A stretch of 6,982 nucleotides of DNA from Candidatus Magasanikbacteria bacterium CG_4_10_14_0_2_um_filter_41_10 (GTDB lineage: Bacteria; Patescibacteriota; Patescibacteriia; Magasanikbacterales; UBA922): positions 1 through 6,982 of the forward strand of contig PFPJ01000039.1 of the NCBI GenBank assembly GCA_002792995.1, in the 5' to 3' direction. The notes below the pieces were generated by a model. The model worked only from the letters and a program-made list of their open reading frames with translations, was not told the DNA's origin and searched no databases. Position numbers and translations under genes: made by a program. This document shows positions 1 through 4,350 of the stretch, one piece after another. Numbering within the stretch: the stretch's first letter is position 1; every line of letters starts with the position of its first letter.

Positions 1-638
1 ATCGCAGTTCCTTGCCATGTCCCTGTCGCGATCGTACCAAGCGATGTAATATTTGTCGTGCCAGCCCAAGTAGACAATGCGGTGTTTTCGACATTGCCAA
101 GACCGAGTGTTGTTTTCACAGTAGAACTTGATTGCGCTGTCCAGTTTGCGCCATCACTTACAATAAAATTTCCAGATGTGAGTGATAATCCTGCAATATC
201 CGCAAGCCCTGCATTATATGCCTGTACATTCGTACCAATAACCAATCCCAAATTGGAACGAGCCGATGATGTGCTGGTAAGTTCAGACAAATTGTTTGCA
301 GCAAGTAAATCGCCACCACCAGGAATATTAGCCCACTCAATTCCTGTATTCGTCGCTTTTAAAAATTGTCCATTGGTGCCGCGGTTCAAGAGTGCAAAAG
401 AATCTGTAGAACTTGCAAAAAGAATATCGCCGACAGCATAAGTGGACGTTGTCAACGAGACAGCAGGATAGACCCCACAGTTACTATCAGTGGGAGCACA
501 ACTAGGCTCAAGTGTTTGACCTGGCGCATACATAATTGCGCCAGCAATAAGCGGAAACACAAAAAAACTAGCCAACACGATGGCATATACTGCAGAAAAT
601 CTTGTTCCTAAAATGTTAGTAATCTTTTTACGGCCCAT
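1..638 (-). CDS. Phage tail-fibre-like secreted repeat protein, N-terminal part (3' end beyond window)
   Basis: Open from the ATG at 638 to the left edge without a stop: 212 codons, C-terminus missing. A basic start (GRKK) and hydrophobic segment at about residues 15-36 form a signal peptide or membrane anchor. Next is a Cys-containing segment (C47 and C54 in a P-x-C-x-P-x-D-x-x-C pattern), which I recall from many CPR surface proteins. From about residue 75 come fibre-type repeats: LNRGTNGQFL, IPGGGDLLAANNLSEL, STSSARSNLGL, YNAGLADIAGL, SDGANW, then NVENTALSTWAG and LGTIATGTWQG. Such repeats are known from phage tail fibres and from CPR 'tail fiber domain' proteins, often ending in an intramolecular S74 chaperone, which cannot be seen here. 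Probable role: a cell-surface or secreted trimeric fibre for adhesion (inference). No Shine-Dalgarno precedes the ATG; the start is chosen because the signal sequence begins there. Confidence 0.85.
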   Translation of the reverse strand, partial: MGRKKITNILGTRFSAVYAIVLASFFVFPLIAGAIMYAPGQTLEPSCAPTDSNCGVYPAVSLTTSTYAVGDILFASSTDSFALLNRGTNGQFLKATNTGIEWANIPGGGDLLAANNLSELTSTSSARSNLGLVIGTNVQAYNAGLADIAGLSLTSGNFIVSDGANWTAQSSSTVKTTLGLGNVENTALSTWAGTTNITSLGTIATGTWQGTA

Positions 639-681
639 AATTAGGCTGTATTGAGCAAAAAATAATTACAGATGGTACAAC

Positions 682-712
682 TTGTAACATCTTACAATAC
701 TGGTCACAGTAT
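682..712. promoter_or_regulatory. Two tandem 6-4-6 dyads (candidate operator)
   Basis: TTGTAA-CATC-TTACAA (682-697) and ATACTG-GTCA-CAGTAT (697-712) are both perfect 6-bp inverted repeats with 4-bp centres, and they share base 697. A further half-site TACAA (676-680) makes a second palindrome with TTGTA at 682-686. The right dyad overlaps the -10 box of the fibre gene, and the left one would lie near its transcription start. The position suits a repressor operator. No regulator can be assigned. Confidence 0.4.
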
Positions 713-716
713 ATCA
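708..716 (-). promoter_or_regulatory. Extended -10 promoter for the fibre gene
   Basis: On the minus strand TG-A-TATACT (716 down to 708) matches an extended -10 element. The upstream -35 region is poor (TCGTCT at 17-bp spacing), which the TG motif could offset. It lies about 70 bases before the fibre ATG at 638 and overlaps the right-hand dyad. Confidence 0.4.
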
Positions 717-837
717 TTTTTTTGGCTAAAAGACGACATAAAAAGTGTATAAGTACGCAAAAAATAATGTACTGATTTTATATCAATTACACATACTCAT
801 TTTCCAACATTTTTGTAACAAAAATACATACTCCAGA

Positions 838-866
838 TTGACATTTTTCTCAAAAAATGGTATAGC
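838..866 (+). promoter_or_regulatory. Sigma-70-like promoter for the IrrE-like gene
   Basis: A perfect -35 TTGACA (838-843), a 17-bp spacer and a -10 TATAGC (861-866). Transcription would start near 873, 28 bases before the ATG at 901. This excludes the in-frame GTG at 745 as the main start, because that codon would lie upstream of the transcript. Confidence 0.65.
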
Positions 867-887
867 AATGATGCACAAAAAACGAAA

Positions 888-893
888 AAGGAG
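888..893 (+). promoter_or_regulatory. Strong ribosome binding site fixing the start at 901
   Basis: AAGGAG lies 7 bases before the ATG at 901. Most minus-strand genes here have no such site, so it is both the main evidence for this start and a mark of the GC-rich unit. Confidence 0.75.
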
Positions 894-900
894 CAACGGC

Positions 901-1410
901 ATGAAGATGCACTGGACAAAGTGCCTTGGCAAAAATTTCTGGTCAAACCCACTTTTCTACCATGCATTCGACTCACCTCTCCCACCGATCGACCCTCTCG
1001 CTATTGCAAACGGTCTCGGAATCGAGGTAATACGAGTAACAAACTATACAGCACCATCGCTAAGCGTGATGGCAGATGTCAACTCCGGCATCGCAACGAT
1101 CAGCTATCGCCCCTTCAAGAACGACGACCGGAAAACGCGCTTCTACATCGCATACGGAATCGGGCTGGTGATCATGGCACAACGGATGAGCTTCAAGGCC
1201 ACTACTGTACCTGTCATCATTAGCAAGGAAGGCAGGCAGGGAACCGCCTACAGCTACGCCGTAGACCTGCTCATGCCTGAAGCTGACTGGAACATACATA
1301 TCAAAAACCTAAGCCGATGTACGCCTGAAAAAAGGTACAGCACATTGGCAAAGTACTTCCAAGTCCCGAGCTCAGAAGTGGAGCTTCGCTATCACAAGCT
1401 GTACAGCTGA
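901..1410 (+). CDS. ImmA/IrrE-like protein without zinc-binding residues
   Basis: 169 aa from the SD-led ATG. The pattern follows the ImmA/IrrE (COG2856) fold: 'DPLAIANGLGIEVIRV' at 31-46, a beta segment 'GIATISYRP' at 63-71, an 'RFYIAYGIGL' helix at 80-89, 'AVDLLMPEADW' at 120-130, then a helical tail 'LAKYFQVPSSEVELRYHKL' at 149-167, where the family has a 'LAxxFxVSxxAVxxRL' helix. In active members the helix carries HExxH and a Glu stands about eleven residues before the Pro of LLMP. Here HExxH reads Y85-G-I-G-L89 and the Glu position is T115, so no zinc site remains. The protein is probably a pseudo-peptidase acting by binding. Active relatives cleave repressors of mobile elements or stress genes; no target is visible here. 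The gene is GC-rich (35 of 60 bases at 961-1020), on the opposite strand to its neighbours, and has its own promoter. The family call rests on pattern resemblance. Confidence 0.7.
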   Translation: MKMHWTKCLGKNFWSNPLFYHAFDSPLPPIDPLAIANGLGIEVIRVTNYTAPSLSVMADVNSGIATISYRPFKNDDRKTRFYIAYGIGLVIMAQRMSFKATTVPVIISKEGRQGTAYSYAVDLLMPEADWNIHIKNLSRCTPEKRYSTLAKYFQVPSSEVELRYHKLYS

Positions 1411-1438
1411 CGATACACCCCGAGAGCCGAGGCATCCC

Positions 1439-1482
1439 CAGCACGTGAGGTCCCTGAGCCCGCCGCTCACACCTCACTGCTG
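1439..1482 (+). other. GC-rich 17-bp hairpin behind the IrrE-like gene
   Basis: CAGCA (1439-1443), a bulged C1444, then GTGAGGT (1445-1451) pair with ACCTCAC (1471-1477) and TGCTG (1478-1482). Inside, TGAGC (1455-1459) pairs with GCTCA (1465-1469) around a CCGCC loop. No T-run follows, so by itself it is not an intrinsic terminator; the next terminator is at 1500. It may be an mRNA 3' end stabiliser, a structured RNA, or a recombination or boundary mark of the GC-rich unit. No ORF or known RNA family was recognised in 1411-1499. Confidence 0.6.
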
Positions 1483-1499
1483 TTCCATACATTATCACA

Positions 1500-1529
1500 A
1501 AAAAAATGCCTAACATAAGGCATTTTTTT
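1500..1529. terminator. Bidirectional intrinsic terminator
   Basis: A 12-bp perfect stem, A-run plus TGCCT (1500-1511) against AGGCA plus T-run (1518-1529), with loop AACATA. T-tracts stand at the 3' side on both strands. It serves the plus-strand IrrE-like gene and the minus-strand four-gene set ending at 1578. A perfect AT-rich palindrome, TTTTCAATTGAAAA (1559-1572), lies between it and the minus-strand stop. Confidence 0.85.
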
Positions 1530-1577
1530 ATATATCATACAAAGATTGTCGAATATTTTTTTCAATTGAAAACTTTT

Positions 1578-2459
1578 TTACTGCCAAAGAACCTGCGTAA
1601 TTCCAGGAATACGAAGCATGTTTACTTCTACTTCTGGTTTGCAACTACACATGGTAATAGAGATACCAGCCCAGCCGTCAATGTGTGGAATGGTGACGAT
1701 GCCATTATTCTCGGTAATATCAAGTTGATTCAATACGGTATTACACACGCCAGTCGTCGCAACATTCACGACATCTTTGATAATTTGATTCGTTGTAGGA
1801 TTTGGTACGGTTGGAATAAACGTTTTTTCTTTGGTAATCGTTGCCCGATACCCAGCACTATCCATATCTTCCCCATTACAATATTTTAATGAATCATAGG
1901 GAGACACGAGGTAAAAAATTGTTTGTGCTGGTGGAGCTACTTTTTCCAACGTTTTCCCTTTTACCACCAAATGCGTACTCACACCCAGTGTTGGTGATGT
2001 AGTCATTGGTTCGCCAGGATTTCGGTCGGCATAATTGGCAATAATTTTTCCATCTTGAATTTCAATATTCTGTGGAGCTATCCGATCACCAAGCAATACG
2101 GCATTGGTATCCTCTGCACCATGTTGCGTAGAAAGTGCGACCGCTACATAAAAAAATGTTCCGCTTCCTCCCATGTCTTGCGTGAGCATCACTGCAGCGT
2201 CGGGTGTGCCATCGCCATTGAGATCACCAAGAGTCGGCTCACCAAATATTGTGGTGGTCACATTATTGGCATACGCATGACCATTTACCAAGGTCACGGA
2301 CGTATTGTCTATCGTGTAGGTGGCATTGAGAGGGTCAAAAGCAATGGTATTGGGTGGGGTCACGGTTGCGTTGTTGGTATCTCTGTAATAGACATATCCT
2401 TCCCAGCCAAAGAATATGACAATCGCGATAGCGAAACCAAGGAGGAATTTTTTGTTCAT
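1578..2459 (-). CDS. Exported or membrane-anchored protein with a calcium-type DxNxDG loop (family of unknown function)
   Basis: 293 aa. An N-terminal hydrophobic helix (about 5-20, after MNKK) is a signal anchor or uncleaved signal peptide, so most of the chain lies outside the membrane. 'GDLNGDGTPDAAVML' (78-92) is a DxNxDGxxD loop (D79, N81, D83, D87), as in FG-GAP, dockerin and EF-hand-type calcium sites. The following 'GGSGTFFYVAVAL', 'NAVLLGDRIAPQ' (119-130) and 'NYADRNPGEPM' (142-152) match a hypothetical protein family I recall in CPR and other bacteria. The C-terminal part holds four Cys (C194, C239, C271, C273), so disulfides are possible. Molecular role unknown. It is the last gene of the set, 18 bases after the mini membrane protein, and is followed by the terminator at 1500-1529. 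No Shine-Dalgarno is seen. Confidence 0.85.
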   Translation of the reverse strand: MNKKFLLGFAIAIVIFFGWEGYVYYRDTNNATVTPPNTIAFDPLNATYTIDNTSVTLVNGHAYANNVTTTIFGEPTLGDLNGDGTPDAAVMLTQDMGGSGTFFYVAVALSTQHGAEDTNAVLLGDRIAPQNIEIQDGKIIANYADRNPGEPMTTSPTLGVSTHLVVKGKTLEKVAPPAQTIFYLVSPYDSLKYCNGEDMDSAGYRATITKEKTFIPTVPNPTTNQIIKDVVNVATTGVCNTVLNQLDITENNGIVTIPHIDGWAGISITMCSCKPEVEVNMLRIPGITQVLWQ

Positions 2460-2477
2460 ATAAAAAATTTTTTGATA

Positions 2478-2636
2478 TTACAATACTTTTTGCCCCTTGA
2501 TCAATCGTATGAGGACAACAATAACAGCAATAACAGCAATAACAAGGAGAAGATGGATAAACGATCCTAAGACGTGAAAGGCAACAAAGCCTAACAACCA
2601 AAGAATGAGTAAAATAATAGCGATAGTCCACAACAT
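2478..2636 (-). CDS. Lmo0937 family mini membrane protein (DUF5670-like)
   Basis: 52 aa, starting MLWTIAIILLILWLLGF, then GSFIHLLLVIAVIAV and ending IRLIKGQKVL. Two hydrophobic helices with a short turn containing His and Gly, then a basic tail, are the signature of Lmo0937-family membrane proteins (about 50 aa, function unknown, often found near stress genes). The length matches the family. It sits 21 bases after the cupredoxin-like lipoprotein and 18 before the exported protein, so co-transcription is likely. No Shine-Dalgarno is visible; the upstream stretch is very AT-rich. The second helix is partly encoded by a 9-bp tandem repeat. Confidence 0.85.
   Translation of the reverse strand: MLWTIAIILLILWLLGFVAFHVLGSFIHLLLVIAVIAVIVVLIRLIKGQKVL
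2519..2545. repeat. Three tandem copies of a 9-bp unit inside the Lmo0937 gene
   Basis: CAATAACAG occurs at 2519-2527 and 2528-2536, then CAATAACAA at 2537-2545. Read on the minus strand it encodes Val-Ile-Ala/Val steps in the second membrane helix. Copy-number change would add or remove three residues without shifting the frame. Confidence 0.7.
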
Positions 2637-2657
2637 ATATTTGTGATTAAAAATAAA

Positions 2658-3170
2658 TTAATTTTGTATCAATACATGAGCTGCGCCACCACCATCACAG
2701 GTAATTGCGAAATCACCCGCTTTTTGAATACTGACAATAGCAAAATCATATGCCTCAAGCGTGTATGTGTTGGTGCCGATAGCAATGTCATGACGTTCAT
2801 TGTCCCGATTATCAATCATAAACTTCACTCCACGTTTCATGGTCATATACCCAGGATTTCCCGAACAAGCAGAAAATTGTAAACGATACCCACTTTTTCC
2901 ATAGATAGCAAACGCTGCTCCATAATCTTCTGTTTCAACCGTTGTCGTAGGTGTCTTTGTGGCATTATTTGTTGCGATCTTTGTTGCTACCGTTGTTGTC
3001 ACAACTTTTACTCCAGGCATAATGGCCACGCTCACGTACATCTGTTCATTTCTTTCACGAAAAGACAACGTATCTTCAGTAGAATTATTGATATCAGCCT
3101 TTTTGCACCCGATACCAAGCGTTACAAGAGAAAAGCCAATAGTAAGCAGGATCAAGATATTTTTTTTCAT
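2658..3170 (-). CDS. Lipoprotein with C-terminal cupredoxin-like domain
   Basis: 170 aa. A lipoprotein signal peptide (MKKN, hydrophobic to about residue 20) ends in LGIGC with the lipidated Cys at 22; Gly at -3 is less usual than Leu. A Thr-rich linker (about 57-80) tethers a C-terminal domain, about 83-170. The latter has the beta-rich pattern of cupredoxins: 'LQFSACSGNPGYMTMKRG' (97-114), 'IDNRDNERHDIAI' (119-131) and 'GDFAITCDGGGAAHVLIQ' (152-169). Candidate copper ligands are H127, C158 and H165. A Met after the last His, as in plastocyanin, is missing, and C102 could instead form a disulfide with C158, so copper binding is uncertain. It would sit on the outer face of the membrane. It starts 6 bases after the ArsR-type gene ends, so it is very likely under that repressor. 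Confidence 0.75.
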   Translation of the reverse strand: MKKNILILLTIGFSLVTLGIGCKKADINNSTEDTLSFRERNEQMYVSVAIMPGVKVVTTTVATKIATNNATKTPTTTVETEDYGAAFAIYGKSGYRLQFSACSGNPGYMTMKRGVKFMIDNRDNERHDIAIGTNTYTLEAYDFAIVSIQKAGDFAITCDGGGAAHVLIQN

Positions 3171-3176
3171 AGTATG

Positions 3177-3482
3177 TTATGTATTCGATGTTACTGCCAA
3201 TTGAATTGTTTTTACCACTGTGCGAACAAGCGGATTGTCATAGTCAAGTTTTGGAAACACTTTTTTTCCATCTCGTTCCTTTTTTATCAGATTTGCCTGT
3301 GTCAAAATTTTAATATGTTGTGATGCCAAGGGCAAAGAAATTTCCAAACTCTTCGCAATTTCACTGATTGAAATTTTTGGATGTTCGGACAACATACGAA
3401 ACATTCGATACCGATTTACATCACTCAATACCTTAAACACTGCCACCATTTTTTGATCAGTTTCACTAGAAAGGGTATCCAT
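3177..3482 (-). CDS. ArsR-family winged-helix repressor
   Basis: 101 aa from the ATG at 3482. 'MVAVFKVLSDVNRYRMFRML' (12-31) is the ArsR N-terminal helix pair. 'ISISEIAKSLEISLPLASQHIKIL' (37-60, shown in part) is the helix-turn-helix, and 'IKKERDGKKVFPKLD' (66-80) is the wing. The start at 3482 is chosen because AGAAGGA stands 6 bases upstream. In-frame ATGs at 3509 and 3518 have no SD and would add a Lys-rich tail. With this start the protein has no Cys, and neither the ELCVCDL-type alpha-3 site nor an alpha-5 Asp/His/Glu metal site is visible, so it probably senses something other than a classical ArsR metal. It heads the set with the cupredoxin lipoprotein, Lmo0937 protein and exported protein, and likely represses its own promoter through the operator at 3521-3536. 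Confidence 0.88.
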   Translation of the reverse strand: MDTLSSETDQKMVAVFKVLSDVNRYRMFRMLSEHPKISISEIAKSLEISLPLASQHIKILTQANLIKKERDGKKVFPKLDYDNPLVRTVVKTIQLAVTSNT

Positions 3483-3488
3483 TTTTTG

Positions 3489-3495
3489 TCCTTCT
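3489..3495 (-). promoter_or_regulatory. Ribosome binding site deciding the ArsR start
   Basis: AGAAGGA (3495 down to 3489 on the minus strand) is 6 bases before the ATG at 3482. The two upstream in-frame ATGs have no such site. Confidence 0.6.
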
Positions 3496-3520
3496 TTTTT
3501 TCTTCCCATACTACACATGG

Positions 3521-3536
3521 TTAAACACTTGTTTAA
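3521..3536. promoter_or_regulatory. ArsR-type operator
   Basis: TTAAACA-CT-TGTTTAA is a perfect 7-2-7 inverted repeat. It resembles the AAACA-n2-TGTTT core of known SmtB/ArsR-type operators. It lies immediately downstream of the predicted transcription start of the arsR-like gene, so a bound dimer would block initiation or clearance. Confidence 0.75.
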
Positions 3537-3543
3537 TAAGTTA

Positions 3544-3571
3544 AGTATACTCTATATCCCATATCTGTCAA
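3544..3571 (-). promoter_or_regulatory. Promoter of the ArsR four-gene set
   Basis: On the minus strand a perfect -35 TTGACA (3571-3566), a 16-bp spacer and a -10 TATACT (3549-3544). The predicted start is near 3537, at the edge of the operator. The leader to the ATG at 3482 would be about 55 bases. Confidence 0.75.
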
Positions 3572-3573
3572 GC

Positions 3574-3601
3574 AAAAATCACTCAACTGAGTGATTTTTT
3601 T
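3574..3601. terminator. Hairpin terminator between the ArsR promoter and the second GC-rich unit
   Basis: An 11-bp stem, AAAAATCACTC (3574-3584) against GAGTGATTTTT (3589-3599), loop AACT, and seven T on the plus strand (five on the minus). It abuts the ArsR -35 box. It probably insulates the ArsR promoter from minus-strand read-through. Confidence 0.75.
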
Positions 3602-3611
3602 ATCTCATACA

Positions 3612-3643
3612 TTGACAAAAGACAAACTTCCATGCTATATAAT
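3612..3643 (+). promoter_or_regulatory. Promoter of the two-TM gene
   Basis: TTGACA (3612-3617) with TATATA (3636-3641, 18-bp spacer) or TATAAT (3638-3643, 20-bp spacer). It begins 11 bases after the upstream terminator and about 65 before the SD-led ATG at 3679. Confidence 0.65.
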
Positions 3644-3678
3644 TCACATTCCCGTCCACCGTCATCGTAGGAGTAGAA

Positions 3679-4170
3679 ATGAACGAGTCGACGACACGCG
3701 AAGACAAGTTGGCTGACATCATCGTGATCATAGGCGGAAGCCTGTTGGTAGGATTCATCTTCCTCGTGATGTTCTCGTCGCCCCTCTGCCGGCTCTTCGT
3801 GAGCATGGGCATAGAGCCCGCGGCAGCCAGCGTGCTCTCGAGCGCAGTGTGCTTCGTCATAGGCTCGATGCTCACCTACCTCTTGGTGGATCGGCTCGCC
3901 CACCCGAAGCTCACCCAAGAACAGATCGAGGCGAAGGCAGAGATGCACGCGGCCATCGCCAGCATCGAAGCCATCTCCATCATCCACGAAGAGTACGAGG
4001 AGAGACTGAGGAGGCTACGACAAGCCCAGCGGGCTCTCGCAGACGCCTTTGACGCAGACTGGAGGTACTTCGGCAAGTGCCACTTGAACCTGATCCCGGG
4101 ACTGGTCCAAGAGTTCGGGTCGTACTGCGAGACCATCTTCGAAGAACCGTACCAGCCATTCTCGGAATGA
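3679..4170 (+). CDS. Small membrane protein: two transmembrane helices plus cytoplasmic coiled coil (unknown family)
   Basis: 163 aa. The start is fixed by TAGGAG (3668-3673), 5 bases upstream. A charged N-terminus (STTREDK) precedes TM1 at about 13-33; TM2 is at about 47-70. The rest is hydrophilic, with a heptad-like charged helix at about 78-125 (TQEQIEAKAEMH, EEYEERLRRLRQAQRAL), then a short tail with C134 and C149. Both termini are likely cytoplasmic (inference). I do not recognise the family. The gene is markedly GC-rich (42 of 60 bases at 3781-3840), on the opposite strand to its neighbours, with its own promoter and a dedicated terminator hairpin at 4226-4300. Together with the IrrE-like gene it forms a pair of GC-rich, SD-led units unlike the rest of the window. 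Confidence 0.8.
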   Translation: MNESTTREDKLADIIVIIGGSLLVGFIFLVMFSSPLCRLFVSMGIEPAAASVLSSAVCFVIGSMLTYLLVDRLAHPKLTQEQIEAKAEMHAAIASIEAISIIHEEYEERLRRLRQAQRALADAFDADWRYFGKCHLNLIPGLVQEFGSYCETIFEEPYQPFSE

Positions 4171-4179
4171 GGAGGACAC

Positions 4180-4350
4180 ATGTCCATCCGCGGACCGCCC
4201 AAAAGGCTGTGGGGGATGCGAGAAGATCCATTCGCACACCACATGTTTATCGAATGTTTGTTGGATAAAAATGTGGAGGAAAAAGCGAATGGATTTTTTT
4301 GTATAAAAAAATGTTATCTCACTCCCCCACTTTCGCAATCCACTTCCTAA
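4180..4350 (+). CDS. SD-led small ORF, probably a cut-off second gene of the GC-rich unit
   Basis: ATG at 4180 is preceded by GGAGG (4171-4175, 4-base spacer), directly behind the TGA of the two-TM gene. It reads 56 aa, starting MSIRGPPKRLWGMREDPF. The first 15-20 codons are GC-rich like the unit. The rest is AT-rich, passes through the terminator hairpin at 4226-4300 and into the 3' end of the convergent hydrolase gene. A transcript ending at the T-run would have no stop codon. The likely reading is a true second start whose gene was truncated, with the current 3' part filled by terminator sequence. A chance ORF remains possible. Confidence 0.3.
   Translation: MSIRGPPKRLWGMREDPFAHHMFIECLLDKNVEEKANGFFCIKKCYLTPPLSQSTS
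4226..4300 (+). terminator. Long nested hairpin terminator
   Basis: Three nested perfect stems: ATCCATTCGC (4226-4235) with GCGAATGGAT (4285-4294), CCACAT (4239-4244) with ATGTGG (4271-4276), and TTTATC (4246-4251) with GATAAA (4264-4269). That is 22 bp in total, with a 3/8 internal loop, one G/A mismatch and a 12-base loop. Seven T follow (4294-4300). It lies between the plus-strand unit and the convergent hydrolase. The T-run is only on the plus strand. Confidence 0.75.

Noticed and set aside
791..833. Direct repeat ACATACTC (791-798 and 826-833) and TTTTTG-TAA-CAAAAA palindrome (811-825 region)
   Set aside because: Short, AT-rich and not tied to a promoter element; chance is likely in this composition.
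745..900. N-terminal extension of the IrrE-like gene from a GTG at 745
   Set aside because: The promoter (838-866) and the strong SD (888-893) lie inside it, its composition is AT-rich unlike the gene body, and the extra residues have no domain-like pattern.
1559..1572. Perfect palindrome TTTTCAATTGAAAA as an operator or terminator
   Set aside because: Only A/T and one CAATTG core, no loop for a hairpin, located just after a gene end; no functional sign.
2055..2570. 171-codon plus-strand frame
   Set aside because: Antisense to the exported protein gene; low-complexity Asn end from the 9-bp repeat and no domain pattern.
2335..2631. 98-codon minus-strand frame over the Lmo0937 gene
   Set aside because: It is out of frame with the clear Lmo0937 and exported-protein genes, and its Cys/Tyr runs come from reading the 9-bp repeat in the wrong frame.
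3483..3518. ArsR start at ATG 3518 or 3509
   Set aside because: ATG 3518 abuts the operator and neither codon has an SD; AGAAGGA precedes the ATG at 3482, where the family-like sequence begins.
4226..4294. Integron attC-like site
   Set aside because: The arms do not show RYYYAAC/GTTRRRY core sites, no integrase is present, and the T-run explains the hairpin as a terminator. The same applies to the hairpin at 1439-1482 as to core sites.
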